Source: Rhodobium gokarnense (GTDB taxonomy: Bacteria > Pseudomonadota > Alphaproteobacteria > Rhizobiales > Rhodobiaceae). Taken from it: a DNA stretch of 64,000 nucleotides. Positions 1 through 8,173 of this stretch are shown here, one piece after another; position 1 is the stretch's first letter; each line of letters begins with the position of its first letter. The DNA lies in assembly GCF_025961475.1 (NCBI RefSeq), contig NZ_JAOQNS010000015.1:1-64000 (forward strand). The letters run 5' to 3'. Made by a program: the position numbers and the translations under genes. The notes under the pieces were generated by a model, which did not search any database, was not told the DNA's origin, and worked only from the letters and a program-made list of their open reading frames with translations.

Positions 1-29
1 ATCGTCCGGTCATAGCTGTTGTCGCGCAT
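1..29 (-). CDS. Start of an unidentified gene running off the left edge (partial)
   Basis: An ATG at position 29 on the minus strand is preceded by a strong Shine-Dalgarno sequence (AAGGAG, followed by CGACCC and then the ATG). Only about nine codons are inside the window, reading MRDNSYDRT. That is too little to assign a family. It is listed because the ribosome-binding site and spacing are convincing. The gene would be transcribed leftward, in the same direction as the DUF302 gene at 270-671. Confidence 0.5.
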
Positions 30-75
30 GGGTCGCTCCTTTCCGCGATCCCATCACCGAATATCTGAACTCGCA

Positions 76-220
76 CAATTGCGAGTGAGCGAAGCGAGCG
101 CGGCAATCCAGGGGCCGCACGCTCGGAGCAAGCGGCTCAGGATCGCCGCGTCGGCCTGTCCAGGCTCGCGTCACGCGCCGCTCCCCGTCCTTCGGACCCT
201 CGCGATGACGAGACTCTTCG
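76..220. repeat. Degenerate copy of dispersed palindromic repeat family B
   Basis: The left part has the arm ATTGCGAG, then an AGCGAAGCGAG-like stretch, then GCAATCCAG (about 78-111). The right part has GATCGCCGCGTCGGCCTGTCC and, further on, CCTCGCGATGACG. The same arm sequences make up the better preserved copies at 13429-13527, 24239-24327, 38390-38520 and 45134-45223. This copy is more diverged, so its limits are approximate. Confidence 0.45.
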
Positions 221-269
221 CCCGGTTCCACTTGCAAGCGCCCCGCCCTGCAATCCGCCGCGACTGCCG

Positions 270-671
270 TCAGACCGCGTTGACGACCTTTTCCATCTTG
301 TCGCGGACGATGCGGGCGACCTCGCCGACTTCGGCGGAATCGATCATGCTCATGGCCGCAGCCGGGTCCATGGCGGAAATCTCGATGCCCTCGGAGCCCT
401 TGTCCTGGACGACGACGTTGCAGGGCAAAAGGACGCCGAGCTTGTCCTCGGCGGTAAGCGCGCGATGGGCAAGCGGCGGGTTGCAGGCGCCGAGGATGAG
501 GTACGGCCGGAAGTCGGCGTCGAGCTTCTTCTTCAGCGTCGCCTTGACGTCGATCTCGGTCAGCACCCCGAAGCCTTCCTTGGAAAGCTCCTCGCGGGTC
601 CTGGCGACGACGTCGTCGAAGTCGCCGGTGACCGTGCGGCTGATGTGGTAGCTCATGGTGTCGGTGCTCAT
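270..671 (-). CDS. DUF302 domain protein
   Basis: This 133-residue protein matches the DUF302 family: small cytosolic proteins with a YHISRTV-type first strand, a central LGACNPPLAHRAL segment, and the PCNVVVQD segment that forms part of the conserved core. The biochemical role of the family is not established. The start at 671 was chosen because GGGAGAGG lies at good distance upstream of ATGTCGACC-type codons (MSTDT). An in-frame upstream extension to 698 lacks a ribosome-binding site, and the internal ATG at 656 also lacks one. It stands alone, with a repeat-filled gap on its upstream side. Confidence 0.8.
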   Translation of the reverse strand: MSTDTMSYHISRTVTGDFDDVVARTREELSKEGFGVLTEIDVKATLKKKLDADFRPYLILGACNPPLAHRALTAEDKLGVLLPCNVVVQDKGSEGIEISAMDPAAAMSMIDSAEVGEVARIVRDKMEKVVNAV

Positions 672-811
672 GTCTTCCTCTCCCTTGTTCGTATCCAATC
701 GTTGCGCGGCATAGTGGCAGAGCTAGGGCGCCGGTCAATTCGGAAAAGCGAATATACGAAGGTGTTGAAAAGAAGGGGGGAGTTTTTGTCGCGAAGGGTT
801 CTGTTCTGTCT

Positions 812-1060
812 CGCGGCCGCGCGTTCGCTTTCGCTCACTGGCCTCCGGCGAGGCCTCACATTCGCTCAAGCAGCCGTTCGCCCTTGCGAAGCCTTTCGGC
901 TTCGGTATTTCGCTCACGGCCGCGCGCTCACTAACGTTCGCTGGCCTCCGCGGGGGCGCGCTGTCGCGCGTCGGCCGTTCGGCCTTGCGAAGCCTTCCGG
1001 CTTCGGTTGGTCGCTCGCGGACGAGTATTCCCTGATGTTCGCTGGCCCGCGCGGAGCTGC
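812..1060. repeat. Tandem copies of dispersed repeat family C (fills the 672-1098 gap)
   Basis: Two adjacent copies (about 812-917 and 916-1020) each run GGCCGCGCG, then a CGCTC...CTGGCCTCCG segment, then GCCGTTCG(G/C)CCTTGCGAAGCC, then a TTCGGCTTCGGT segment. A partial third copy (1020-1060) repeats GTTCGCTGGCC. Relatives lie at 4633-4745 and 44791-44888. No credible coding sequence is present in 672-1098, although frames stay open across the repeat. Confidence 0.6.
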
Positions 1061-1098
1061 GAACGACGTGGGCCGGGCGTTGGCGCGAAAACCTCAGC

Positions 1099-1302
1099 CT
1101 AGATTTCCAGTTCCCGCGCCTCTTCCGGCAGCATGATCGGGATGCCGTCGCGGATCGGGTAGGCGAGCTTGGCGGCGCGGCTGATCAGTTCCTGGTGCTC
1201 GGCGTCGTATTCCAGCGTCGTCTTGGTCACCGGACAGACCAGGATTTCCAAGAGCTTGCGGTCGAGCTTGTGAGCAGGTGCGGACGGAGAAGCCTCGGTC
1301 AT
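1099..1302 (-). CDS. Trm112 family protein
   Basis: This is a 67-residue member of the Trm112/UPF0434 (YcaR-like) family, with the typical core [17 protein letters not shown], then [21 protein letters not shown]. Proteins of this family are small zinc-ribbon-like partners; eukaryotic Trm112 activates methyltransferases, but the bacterial role is not settled. Here only one cysteine of the usual N-terminal CP-x-C pair is present (CPVT), so metal binding is doubtful. It is the last gene of a leftward cluster, 38 nt after the LON-domain gene, which suggests cotranscription. Confidence 0.85.
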   Translation of the reverse strand: MTEASPSAPAHKLDRKLLEILVCPVTKTTLEYDAEHQELISRAAKLAYPIRDGIPIMLPEEARELEI

Positions 1303-1340
1303 GAAAATGTCCTCATCGAAACGCGAATTTGCGGCGAAGA

Positions 1341-2021
1341 TTATTGCAGCCGCGAGACGTTGTCATCGCCGTTTCGGGCCAGGTCGATCTCGGTGATCGC
1401 GATCAGCGTCTCGGCCCGGCTCTTGAGGTCAGGCGCCTCCAGCAGCGCCTGTTTTTCTGCCGGTCCGTAGGGGCTCATCATCGCCAACGCGTTGACCAGC
1501 GCCTCGTTGGAGGCCTTGTCGAGGCTGTCCCAGTCGGTGTCGAGGTTGTTGGCGTCGAGATAGGCCCGGAAGGTGTCGAGAAGGGCATTGCGGTCGACCG
1601 CGTCCTCGCCGAGGTGCGGCGTATAGTCCGACATGAACGGCTCGGTGCTGATGCGACACATCCGGTAGGGCTTGTCCGTCTCGACCTCCCGATCGATGGC
1701 GAAGCGGACGATGCCGGTCAGCGTCACCAGATAGCGCCCGTCGCCGCTTTCCTGAAAGGCGACGAGCCGACCGGCGCAGCCGATCTGGCACAGCGCCGGA
1801 ACCGGATCGACCGTCGCGTCGTCCAGCGTCAGGTCGGGCTGGACCATGCCGATGACGCGGGATCCCGCAAGGCAGTCGTCGATCATCTGGACGTAGCGCG
1901 GCTCGAAAATGTTGAGCGGCATCCGTCCGCGCGGCAGGAGCAGCGCACCGGTCAACGGAAAAATCGGGATTTCCGTCGGCAGGTCGCCGGGACCGTCATA
2001 TCGCGCGTTGCCAGCAAGCAT
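1341..2021 (-). CDS. LON peptidase substrate-binding domain protein
   Basis: The 226-residue product corresponds to the N-terminal substrate-binding domain of Lon protease alone. The family hallmark [15 protein letters not shown] is near residue 20, followed by [16 protein letters not shown]. There is no AAA ATPase or protease domain, so it is not a protease. Stand-alone LON-domain proteins are common in Rhizobiales between a thioredoxin/TPR gene and a Trm112 gene, exactly as here (97 nt after the thioredoxin gene, 38 nt before Trm112). A role in recognising unfolded protein is plausible but unproven. Confidence 0.88.
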   Translation of the reverse strand: MLAGNARYDGPGDLPTEIPIFPLTGALLLPRGRMPLNIFEPRYVQMIDDCLAGSRVIGMVQPDLTLDDATVDPVPALCQIGCAGRLVAFQESGDGRYLVTLTGIVRFAIDREVETDKPYRMCRISTEPFMSDYTPHLGEDAVDRNALLDTFRAYLDANNLDTDWDSLDKASNEALVNALAMMSPYGPAEKQALLEAPDLKSRAETLIAITEIDLARNGDDNVSRLQ

Positions 2022-2118
2022 CCAGAGTCCTTTCCATCTCCACGCCGCAAAGGGGTCGGACCCTATTCACGGGCGTTTTAGATCATGGACTCCTAAACTA
2101 GCTCGCCGTTCTTAAAAG

Positions 2119-3045
2119 TCACGAGAAGAGAACGGCGGAAAGCTTGCGGCGACCTTCCGCCGAGGCGGGATCCTTCGCTCCCCAGGCCTCGAAAAACTGC
2201 AGAAGCTGCTTGCGGGCGGCCTCCTCGTTCCAGGTCCGGTCGCGGCGGACAATCTGCACCAGATGGTCGACCGCGGCGCTGCGGGCATTGTGGGCGTTGA
2301 GCAGGAGCGCTAGGTCGAAGCGGGCCTGATGGTCGTCCGGGTCCTTCGACAGCCGCTCTTCCAGCTCGCTCGGATCGCCGAGCTTTTCGGCCTGTTCAGC
2401 AAGCTCCACGGCGGCGCGGGCGGAGGCGACGGCCGGATCGCCGGCCTTGGAATCCGGCACCATGGCGAGCGTCTGGCGGGCGCGCTCCAGGTCGCCGGTG
2501 GCCGCATAGCACTGGGAGAGGCCGGCGAGCGCGACGACGTTGTCGGACTCTTCCTGAAGGACGGCGGCGTAGAGCTGGGCCGCGCCGCCCCAGTCCTTGT
2601 CCTCGCGGGCCGCGGCAGCCGCTTCCAGCGCCTGGTCGATGCCGGTTTCCTCGGCCGGGCCGGCGATCTTGTCGACGAACTGGCGAATCTGGCTTTCCGG
2701 CAGCGCACCCATGAAGCCGTCGAGGGGCTTGCCGTCCTTGAAGGCGATGACCGCCGGGATCGACTGGATGCCGAGCTGGCCGGCGACTTCCGGGTGGTTG
2801 TCGATGTTCATCTTGACCAGCTTCACCCGGCCCTTCGTCTCGGCGACGACCTTTTCAAGGGCCGGAGCGAGCTGCTTGCAGGGGCCGCACCAGGGCGCCC
2901 AGAAATCGACCAGCACGGGCACCTCGGCCGAAGCCTCGATGACGTCGGCCATGAAGGTCTGGGTGGTGGTGTCCTTGGCGACGCCGCCGGCGGCCGCGCC
3001 GCCGGACGTGCCGTTGCCGCCGATGATGAAATCCGGGTGGCTCAT
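2119..3045 (-). CDS. Thioredoxin-domain/TPR co-chaperone (YbbN/CnoX-like)
   Basis: This 308-residue protein has a glycine-rich N-terminus, a thioredoxin fold at about residues 30-130 with an intact WCGPC active site (C53, C56), and a C-terminal tetratricopeptide-like region (about 145-300). This is the YbbN/CnoX architecture. CnoX-type proteins bind folding clients and pass them to chaperones. Unlike E. coli YbbN, which has SXXC, this protein has both active-site cysteines and may be redox active. It is the first gene of a likely thioredoxin-LON-Trm112 operon. Confidence 0.88.
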   Translation of the reverse strand: MSHPDFIIGGNGTSGGAAAGGVAKDTTTQTFMADVIEASAEVPVLVDFWAPWCGPCKQLAPALEKVVAETKGRVKLVKMNIDNHPEVAGQLGIQSIPAVIAFKDGKPLDGFMGALPESQIRQFVDKIAGPAEETGIDQALEAAAAAREDKDWGGAAQLYAAVLQEESDNVVALAGLSQCYAATGDLERARQTLAMVPDSKAGDPAVASARAAVELAEQAEKLGDPSELEERLSKDPDDHQARFDLALLLNAHNARSAAVDHLVQIVRRDRTWNEEAARKQLLQFFEAWGAKDPASAEGRRKLSAVLFS

Positions 3046-3147
3046 GTCGTTGTCTCCCAGCGGATCGTCCGGCCGGCGCGGGCATGGCCGTCGCGGCGGA
3101 CGTGGATGGATATTAGTTCGCCCTAAAATGCAGTCTCGGCCCGCCGA

Positions 3148-3681
3148 TTACAAACCCGCGGCGACGGATTCTTCCGACACCGCCAGGACGCGGGGATCAT
3201 GGCCGCAGGCGCGGGCGAATTTCAACAGATCGTCCCGCGCGATGGTCGTGGTGGCGGTATTGATCAGCGGATGGAAGTTGAGGACCTCTTCCTGCATCAT
3301 CCGTGCGTCGAACACGGGCTGGACGCGGTGCGTCGTGCGGTCGTTGAAGAGGCCGAAGGGGGTGACGGCGCCCGGCTCGACGCCGAGGACCTCGACGAGG
3401 AGTTCGGCCTTGCCGAAGCTGACCCGGCCGCTGGCGCCGATCAGGCCATGGATCTGCTTCAGGTCGATGGTGGCATCTTCCAGGGCGACGACGAGGAAGA
3501 TGTTGCCCTTCTTGTCCTTCAGGAACAGGTTCTTGCTGTGGCCGCCGGCGATCTCGCCGCGCAGGCGCCGGGATTCCTCCACCGTGAAGAGCGGCGGGTG
3601 CTCCACGGTCGTCACCGCGATTCCCTCACCTGACAGGAACTGAAAGAGATCGTCGGGGGTGGCTCGTGTCTGTTCCGGCAT
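3148..3681 (-). CDS. Prolyl-tRNA editing protein (YbaK/ProX family)
   Basis: This 177-residue YbaK-fold protein resembles the stand-alone editing domains associated with prolyl-tRNA synthetase (PrdX/ProXp), which hydrolyse mischarged aminoacyl-tRNAPro. Visible signatures are the GGHSKNLFLKDKKGNIFLV strand region with the conserved lysine, then SFGKAELL and GAVTPFGL. The start at 3681 (MPEQTRATPDD) gives the usual family length; the frame is open further upstream to 3831 but that part reads as low-complexity non-coding. It lies 102 nt upstream of the thioredoxin/TPR gene on the same strand. Confidence 0.88.
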   Translation of the reverse strand: MPEQTRATPDDLFQFLSGEGIAVTTVEHPPLFTVEESRRLRGEIAGGHSKNLFLKDKKGNIFLVVALEDATIDLKQIHGLIGASGRVSFGKAELLVEVLGVEPGAVTPFGLFNDRTTHRVQPVFDARMMQEEVLNFHPLINTATTTIARDDLLKFARACGHDPRVLAVSEESVAAGL

Positions 3682-3920
3682 GGCGGCTCCGGCGGATTTT
3701 CTGGCGGCGGGCGAACGGCCGGCCGGTCGGGATCGGTCTGCCGCAACGCCTAACGCGGTTTGGCGACGAAGGAAAGCCGGGCGTCGTCCATTTTCCGGCG
3801 CTGCCAGCCCCTGACCGCCGAGCGCGAGCAAATTCAGTGCGCAACCTCAGGTCATTTACTTCGCCTTAAGGTTAATCTGCGCCTTCTGGTGTGGAGCACT
3901 TCACGCAACTGAGGTCCACC

Positions 3921-4622
3921 ATGTCGTATCGCAGTGTCTTTCTTGCCCTTGCCGTCGCCGGCGCGGGCATCGCCCCGGCGACAGCCGCCGATCTCTACAC
4001 GCCGCCGCCGCCGGAGCCGGTGTTTCAGCCGGCGCCGCCCGTCTCGGCCCTGCGCTCCGGCTTCTATGTCGGCGTCAATGCCGGCCTGATGCGCGGCACC
4101 TACGACGTCACCGTGGTGACGCTGCCGGACCCGCCCTATTCGGGCTATGGCGCCCTCGTCGGCGTGCAGGCCGGCTATGACCACTACATGGACGGTTTCA
4201 TGCTCGGCGTGGAAGCGGACATGGGCCTCAGCAGCCTGCACCACGACACCATCGACGTCTTCGGTGCCAAGAATTCCAGCGACATGCTGTGGCTGTCGAC
4301 CCTGCGCGGCCGCATCGGCGCGCCGGTCTCCAACGATTTCCTGATCTACGCCACCGGCGGTCTGGCGATTGCGGAGATGCGCATGGAGCGCGGCCCCGAC
4401 AGTCTCGGCCGGGCGCCGGGCCACGAGAGCAACATCCATTACGGCTGGACGGCCGGTGCCGGCGCCGAATTCGCCATCACCGACAACGTCATGCTGCGCG
4501 GCGAGTATCTCTACGTCGACCTCAGCGAGGAACGCTACAACGTCGCCCGCGGCCTGCCGCAGATCGACAACACCTATAGCGGCCATCTGATCCGCACGGC
4601 CCTCAGCTACAAGTTCAACTGA
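3921..4622 (+). CDS. Outer-membrane beta-barrel protein (Omp25/31-like porin family)
   Basis: This 233-residue secreted protein begins with a signal peptide ending around ATAADLYTPP. A short proline-rich linker follows, then an eight-strand-type barrel with GFYVGVNAGL, VGVQAGYD, FMLGVEADMGL, YATGGLAIAEM, GWTAGAGAEFAI, MLRGEYLYVDL and a C-terminal LIRTALSYKFN that ends in an outer-membrane-type aromatic/asparagine residue. This matches the Omp25/Omp31/RopB family abundant in Hyphomicrobiales, which stabilises the outer membrane. The ATG at 3921 is preferred over an upstream in-frame ATG because it starts directly with the signal peptide. A terminator follows at 4779-4808. Confidence 0.88.
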   Translation: MSYRSVFLALAVAGAGIAPATAADLYTPPPPEPVFQPAPPVSALRSGFYVGVNAGLMRGTYDVTVVTLPDPPYSGYGALVGVQAGYDHYMDGFMLGVEADMGLSSLHHDTIDVFGAKNSSDMLWLSTLRGRIGAPVSNDFLIYATGGLAIAEMRMERGPDSLGRAPGHESNIHYGWTAGAGAEFAITDNVMLRGEYLYVDLSEERYNVARGLPQIDNTYSGHLIRTALSYKFN

Positions 4623-4632
4623 GGATGGGTTG

Positions 4633-4745
4633 ATCTTGTCGCTCGCGGTCAATCGGCTGCGCCGATGACCTCCGCGGGGGCGGCCTGACCGGCCGGCGGC
4701 CATCCGGCCTTGCGAACCCCTCGGGTTCGGATGCGATCGATCGAC
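4633..4745. repeat. Copy of dispersed repeat family C
   Basis: This stretch carries GTCGCTCGCGG, CGATGACCTCCGCGGGGGCGG, GGCCATCCGGCCTTGCGAACCCC and TCGGGTTCGGATGCG in the same order as the copies at 812-1020 and 44791-44888. It lies immediately after the beta-barrel gene and before its terminator. Confidence 0.5.
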
Positions 4746-4778
4746 AGGCTTGGGGAAACGCGGCCGGGAGCAACGCGC

Positions 4779-4808
4779 GGGCGGCGAGGACATCGCCGCC
4801 CGTTTTTT
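4779..4808 (+). terminator. Rho-independent terminator after the beta-barrel gene
   Basis: A perfect 9-bp GC stem (GGGCGGCGA paired with TCGCCGCCC) with a 5-nt loop is followed by GTTTTTT. It lies 157 nt after the stop of the outer-membrane protein gene and upstream of tRNA-Gly. Confidence 0.85.
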
Positions 4809-4907
4809 GCGCCTTCCGGCGGGGCTTGGGCGGCCAGAAAAAGGACTTGCACGGCTCACCGATTTGGGCGATACATGCGCCCCGTCGGCGGAACGGCCGG
4901 CGATCGA

Positions 4908-4982
4908 GCGGGTGTAGCTCAGGGGTAGAGCACAACCTTGCCAAGGTTGGGGTCGTGGGTTCGAATCCCATCGCCCGCTCCA
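4908..4982 (+). tRNA. tRNA-Gly (GCC)
   Basis: The sequence folds as a canonical cloverleaf. The 7-bp acceptor stem GCGGGTG pairs with CGCCCGC (one G-T pair). The D arm contains TAGCTCAGGGGTAGAGC, the anticodon loop is CTTGCCAAG with anticodon GCC, and the T arm contains GGTTCGAATCC. The CCA end is encoded. A terminator follows at 5021-5044. Confidence 0.97.
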
Positions 4983-5020
4983 GATTTTCCCCTTCAATCG
5001 GAAAATCCTCGGCATCAAAG

Positions 5021-5044
5021 ACGGTCCCTTTCGGGGCCGTTTTT
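5021..5044 (+). terminator. Rho-independent terminator after tRNA-Gly
   Basis: An 8-bp stem (ACGGTCCC with GGGGCCGT, one G-T pair) and a 4-nt TTTC-type loop are followed by TTTT. It lies 38 nt after the tRNA. Confidence 0.8.
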
Positions 5045-5194
5045 GCGTTTTGGGGTTCCGCTGGAGACATTTTCCGCCACGTTCAGATCGCGTTCATCTG
5101 GCTTTCAAGATGGTGTGGGCAATAGCTACCGCACATTGTCGTTCTTCGGCCGGCAAAACCGGTGCCGGAGAGATCTCAACGAGGGGGAATTGCC

Positions 5195-6376
5195 ATGGGG
5201 CAAGGGATTTCACGTTCTGGGGCCGTCCTTGCGGCGGCCGCGATATCGATCAGCCTTTCCGGCGCCTTTGCCGGCACCGCCGTCGCTGAGACGGAGCGCT
5301 ATGCCAAGGTCGAGGGCTGGACGGTCGTCGCCGTCAGCCGCGACGGCAGCTTCCGCAGTTGCCGGGCCGCCGTCCGCGGCCGGAGCGGCTTTTTGCGCAT
5401 CGCCTTTGGCGGCCGCGCCTGGACCGTTTCCGTTCCCGGCGACGGCCGCACGGGCAAGTTCGACGGCAACCTCACCATCGACGACATGTCGGATGCGTTC
5501 CGGTTCCGCTCCGGCAACGGCAAGCGCGCCGCGGCCCGGGTCCGCCCGCATGTGATCGACGGTATCCGCGCCGGCCGCAGCCTGTCCGCCACGCTGAATG
5601 CCGGCCGGATGTCCTGGCCGCTCGACGGATCGGCGGCGGCGCTTTCCGCCGTCGAAGAGTGCTTCGCCAACAAGGGCAGGGCTACACCGGCTGCACAGCG
5701 GCCCGCAGCACCCGCAAAGCGCCGCGCCGCCGGCGCCTGCCCGGGCGGCGACAAGCCCCTGCCGGTCACCGGTCTCTGCCCGGGGGAGGCGCGAGAGGCG
5801 TTCCTTTCCATGCGCGCACCCGAGGACTACAGACTGGAGCCCGGCTGCCGCTGGGTCGTCAACGAGACGCCGTTTGCCGGCGCCGACGAGGTGGTGATGT
5901 ACCTTGCGACCGAGTGCAAGGGCCGCACGGCACGGCTCGATTTCTCCGCCCACAATCGCGGGTTCGAAATGAAATCCAGCGCCGGCGACGTCAAGATCAC
6001 CGGCATCACGGTCGATGCCGCCGATCCGGAGAAGTCGGTCCAGCGCTTCGCGCGCCAGGCGATCGAGGACAAGCAGCGCCGCCGCGACTGCACCCTGCAG
6101 ATGGCCGAGGACGGCCAGCGCTACAATCTCGACCTGCCGCCGGCCGAAGTCAGGCGGCTCTCGGCCGAGGGCCCCTATGGCTGGGAATGCGGCCCCTACG
6201 GCACCCGCGACGACGCCAGCCACTGGCGCATCTTCGGCGGCTATGGCTGGCACTTCGAGGTCGGCCAGGACGCCTATGCGTCGGTCTCGCCGGAGTCGGT
6301 GCGGCTTCTGCACCGCGTCGATGACGGCAATTCCGACAGTCTTGATGGCTGGCGGGTCATGTACGGCGACCGATAG
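5195..6376 (+). CDS. Secreted protein of unknown family
   Basis: This 393-residue protein has a clear Sec signal peptide (hydrophobic stretch about residues 9-28, likely cleavage after GTAVA). Start 5195 is supported by GAGGGG upstream. The mature part has two segments separated by a low-complexity AAQRPAAPAKRRAAG linker near residue 175: an N-terminal segment with GWTVVAVSRDGSFRSC and a DDMSDAF region, and a C-terminal segment with paired cysteines and tryptophans (WECGPYG, HWRIFGGYGWHFEVG). I do not recognise the family. Periplasmic or surface location is inferred. A decayed 3' copy of this gene lies 3.3 kb downstream (9650-9773). Confidence 0.75.
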   Translation: MGQGISRSGAVLAAAAISISLSGAFAGTAVAETERYAKVEGWTVVAVSRDGSFRSCRAAVRGRSGFLRIAFGGRAWTVSVPGDGRTGKFDGNLTIDDMSDAFRFRSGNGKRAAARVRPHVIDGIRAGRSLSATLNAGRMSWPLDGSAAALSAVEECFANKGRATPAAQRPAAPAKRRAAGACPGGDKPLPVTGLCPGEAREAFLSMRAPEDYRLEPGCRWVVNETPFAGADEVVMYLATECKGRTARLDFSAHNRGFEMKSSAGDVKITGITVDAADPEKSVQRFARQAIEDKQRRRDCTLQMAEDGQRYNLDLPPAEVRRLSAEGPYGWECGPYGTRDDASHWRIFGGYGWHFEVGQDAYASVSPESVRLLHRVDDGNSDSLDGWRVMYGDR

Positions 6377-6423
6377 CGCGGACTGCTCGGTCTCACTGAG
6401 ATCCCAACGTGCTGGCAACGACG

Positions 6424-6458
6424 GCGTCATACCCGGTTCCGCAAACCGGGTATGACGC
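6424..6458. repeat. Perfect 15-bp hairpin after the secreted-protein gene (family D)
   Basis: GCGTCATACCCGGTT pairs perfectly with AACCGGGTATGACGC around a 5-nt loop. There is no T-run, so it is not a standard terminator. A diverged version is found at 9814-9850, also directly after a copy of the 3' end of the secreted-protein gene, so the hairpin belongs to the duplicated unit. Confidence 0.7.
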
Positions 6459-6586
6459 TCCTTGGATATTTGGTCCCGCGCCGATCCCGGACAGGCGTAA
6501 CTCTCTGTGGCCATTCCGTGGGCCTAGCGGGAGGATAAAAACGAACCGGGGTTTGCGGAACCGGGTATCCGCGCACCCGATCGTCC

Positions 6587-7444
6587 TCAGGTCTTACCGA
6601 ACCCCGTCATCGCGTCCCCATCGTGCATCCGGTCCAGCACCTGCAAGGTCAGCTTTCCGATTTCTGACGGGAAATCCGGGTTCGACCGCATGAGCGCCGC
6701 GGCGCGGCGGCCCTGGTCCAGCCTTCGAATCTGGTCCTGCACATCCCGGATGTCGTCGGACCCGTGAACCGTGGCGCCGAATGCGGCCTTGCCGCGGGTG
6801 ATCCGGCCCTGGGCAAGCGCGGGGGTTGTCCGGCGATCGCAACGACATGCCGCTTTGTCGTTGGCGATGCCGCAGGTCCGGGCGACAAAGGCGGTTACCC
6901 TGTCGCGGGCCCGTTTCAGGCGCTGGCGATAGGTCGCGGGCGCGATCTCCAGCACGGCGGCCGCCTCGGTTTCGGTCAGCTCGAACACATCCCCCAGGAC
7001 ATAGGCGATCCGCAGATCGCGGCCGAGGCAGACCAGCATGGCCAGCGTACAACCGATCTTGACCTCCTTGATCGCCAGCGAGAGCTCTGCCCCGCTCAGG
7101 CCGCTTTCGTGCGCCGGCGCAGCGCCATCGGCCAGATCCTCGGCGAAGGCGTCGAACGTCAGGCGCATCGCCTCGACCCGGCCGCGGCGGCGCTCATGCA
7201 CGAGATGCCGGCAGGCCACCCGCAGGGCCCAGCCGCCGGCGGCTTCGACCTCACGCAGGCTGCCCAGATGGGTGACGATCTTGATCAGGATCTCCTGGCT
7301 CGCGTCTTCGGCATCCGCGGGGTTCGCCAGCATGCGCAGCGCCAGATTGTAGACGGGACGCTCGGCGGCACGCACGATCTCTTCCAGGGCGGCGCGGTCT
7401 CCCTCCCGCGCCGCCAGTACCGTTTCGGGATTGAGGTGGATCAT
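6587..7444 (-). CDS. ECF-type RNA polymerase sigma factor with C-terminal extension
   Basis: This 285-residue protein carries region 2 (about residues 15-85; MLANPADAEDASQEILIK is the core/-10 recognition segment) and region 4 (about 120-185; ELTETEAAAVLEIAPATYRQR is the -35 helix-turn-helix). About 95 residues follow that a minimal ECF sigma does not have; they include a cysteine cluster (CGIANDKAACRC). Its start codon overlaps the stop of the SRPBCC gene by ATGA, so the two are translationally coupled. No anti-sigma gene is adjacent, so the extension may do the regulating. That is inference. Confidence 0.85.
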   Translation of the reverse strand: MIHLNPETVLAAREGDRAALEEIVRAAERPVYNLALRMLANPADAEDASQEILIKIVTHLGSLREVEAAGGWALRVACRHLVHERRRGRVEAMRLTFDAFAEDLADGAAPAHESGLSGAELSLAIKEVKIGCTLAMLVCLGRDLRIAYVLGDVFELTETEAAAVLEIAPATYRQRLKRARDRVTAFVARTCGIANDKAACRCDRRTTPALAQGRITRGKAAFGATVHGSDDIRDVQDQIRRLDQGRRAAALMRSNPDFPSEIGKLTLQVLDRMHDGDAMTGFGKT

Positions 7445-7842
7445 CCCTCCAACTGCCCTTTCAAGGCGACCAGTTCCCGCGCCAGAATCCGTATCTGGTC
7501 ATCTAGCGCGCCCTCCAGCATTTCGAGAGGCACGGGCGGCGCCATCAGGACGAAGGAATAGATCGCGCCCGCTGCGCCGTTGGGGGTGACGCGCGAAAAC
7601 GCCGTGCCCTCGGATCCGTCGGGAAAGGTCATGTGCCAGTCAACCGTGCCGCTGTCCCGGTCGGCGACGGTTTTCAGCCCGATGGGCGCGACACCGTTCG
7701 GCGTCACCAGATCGGCGCTTTCGGTATCGGCGCGGCGGAAGGCATTGGTCCATTTCGGCAGATTGGCCGGCGTCGCGACAAAGTCGAACACGGCGGCAGC
7801 CGGTTTGTCGATGGACACGGATTGAACGTCGAAGGTCTTCAT
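7441..7842 (-). CDS. SRPBCC (START/AHSA1-like) family protein
   Basis: This 133-residue single-domain protein has the typical helix-grip start: VSIDKPAAAVFDFVATPANLPKW, then a central beta region ending in DWHMTFPDGSEGTAFSRV, and a C-terminal helix. The fold binds hydrophobic ligands in many families. Start 7842 has AGGAGAG upstream; the frame is open to 8100 but without signals. It is the first gene of a two-gene operon with the sigma factor (ATGA overlap), which suggests that it senses or shapes a ligand relevant to sigma activity. Confidence 0.85.
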   Translation of the reverse strand: MKTFDVQSVSIDKPAAAVFDFVATPANLPKWTNAFRRADTESADLVTPNGVAPIGLKTVADRDSGTVDWHMTFPDGSEGTAFSRVTPNGAAGAIYSFVLMAPPVPLEMLEGALDDQIRILARELVALKGQLEG

Positions 7843-8173
7843 CGGTCTCTCCTGTTTGATCGGCAGCCGTTGAATCGGTCTGCAGATAGTAAGGAGGCAG
7901 GAGTAAGAAGAACCGTGACAGGATTTTTCAACTTTTTTCCGGGGCGCAGCGAAGGACTCCTGGAGGCCCATTCCGGACCGGAAGAAACGTGTCCTGGAGC
8001 AGACCCGGTTGCCGGTACCGGGCCGCCGGCCACGGCAATGGTTCTCGAATGTGCCGATGCCAATGCCGCCCGGTCCTCCTTGCCGCAGGACGCCTGTCAA
8101 GCGCTTGTCCCTTCGCGGGGGACGAAGGATTCGGCCGGATGCATGTCTACATTTGTGGATTGGGGCCTGTTTC

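Noticed and set aside
672-1098. Open frames covering the repeat region
   Set aside because: Arginine- and serine-rich translations of repeats with no ribosome-binding site; the same repeats occur in other intergenic gaps.
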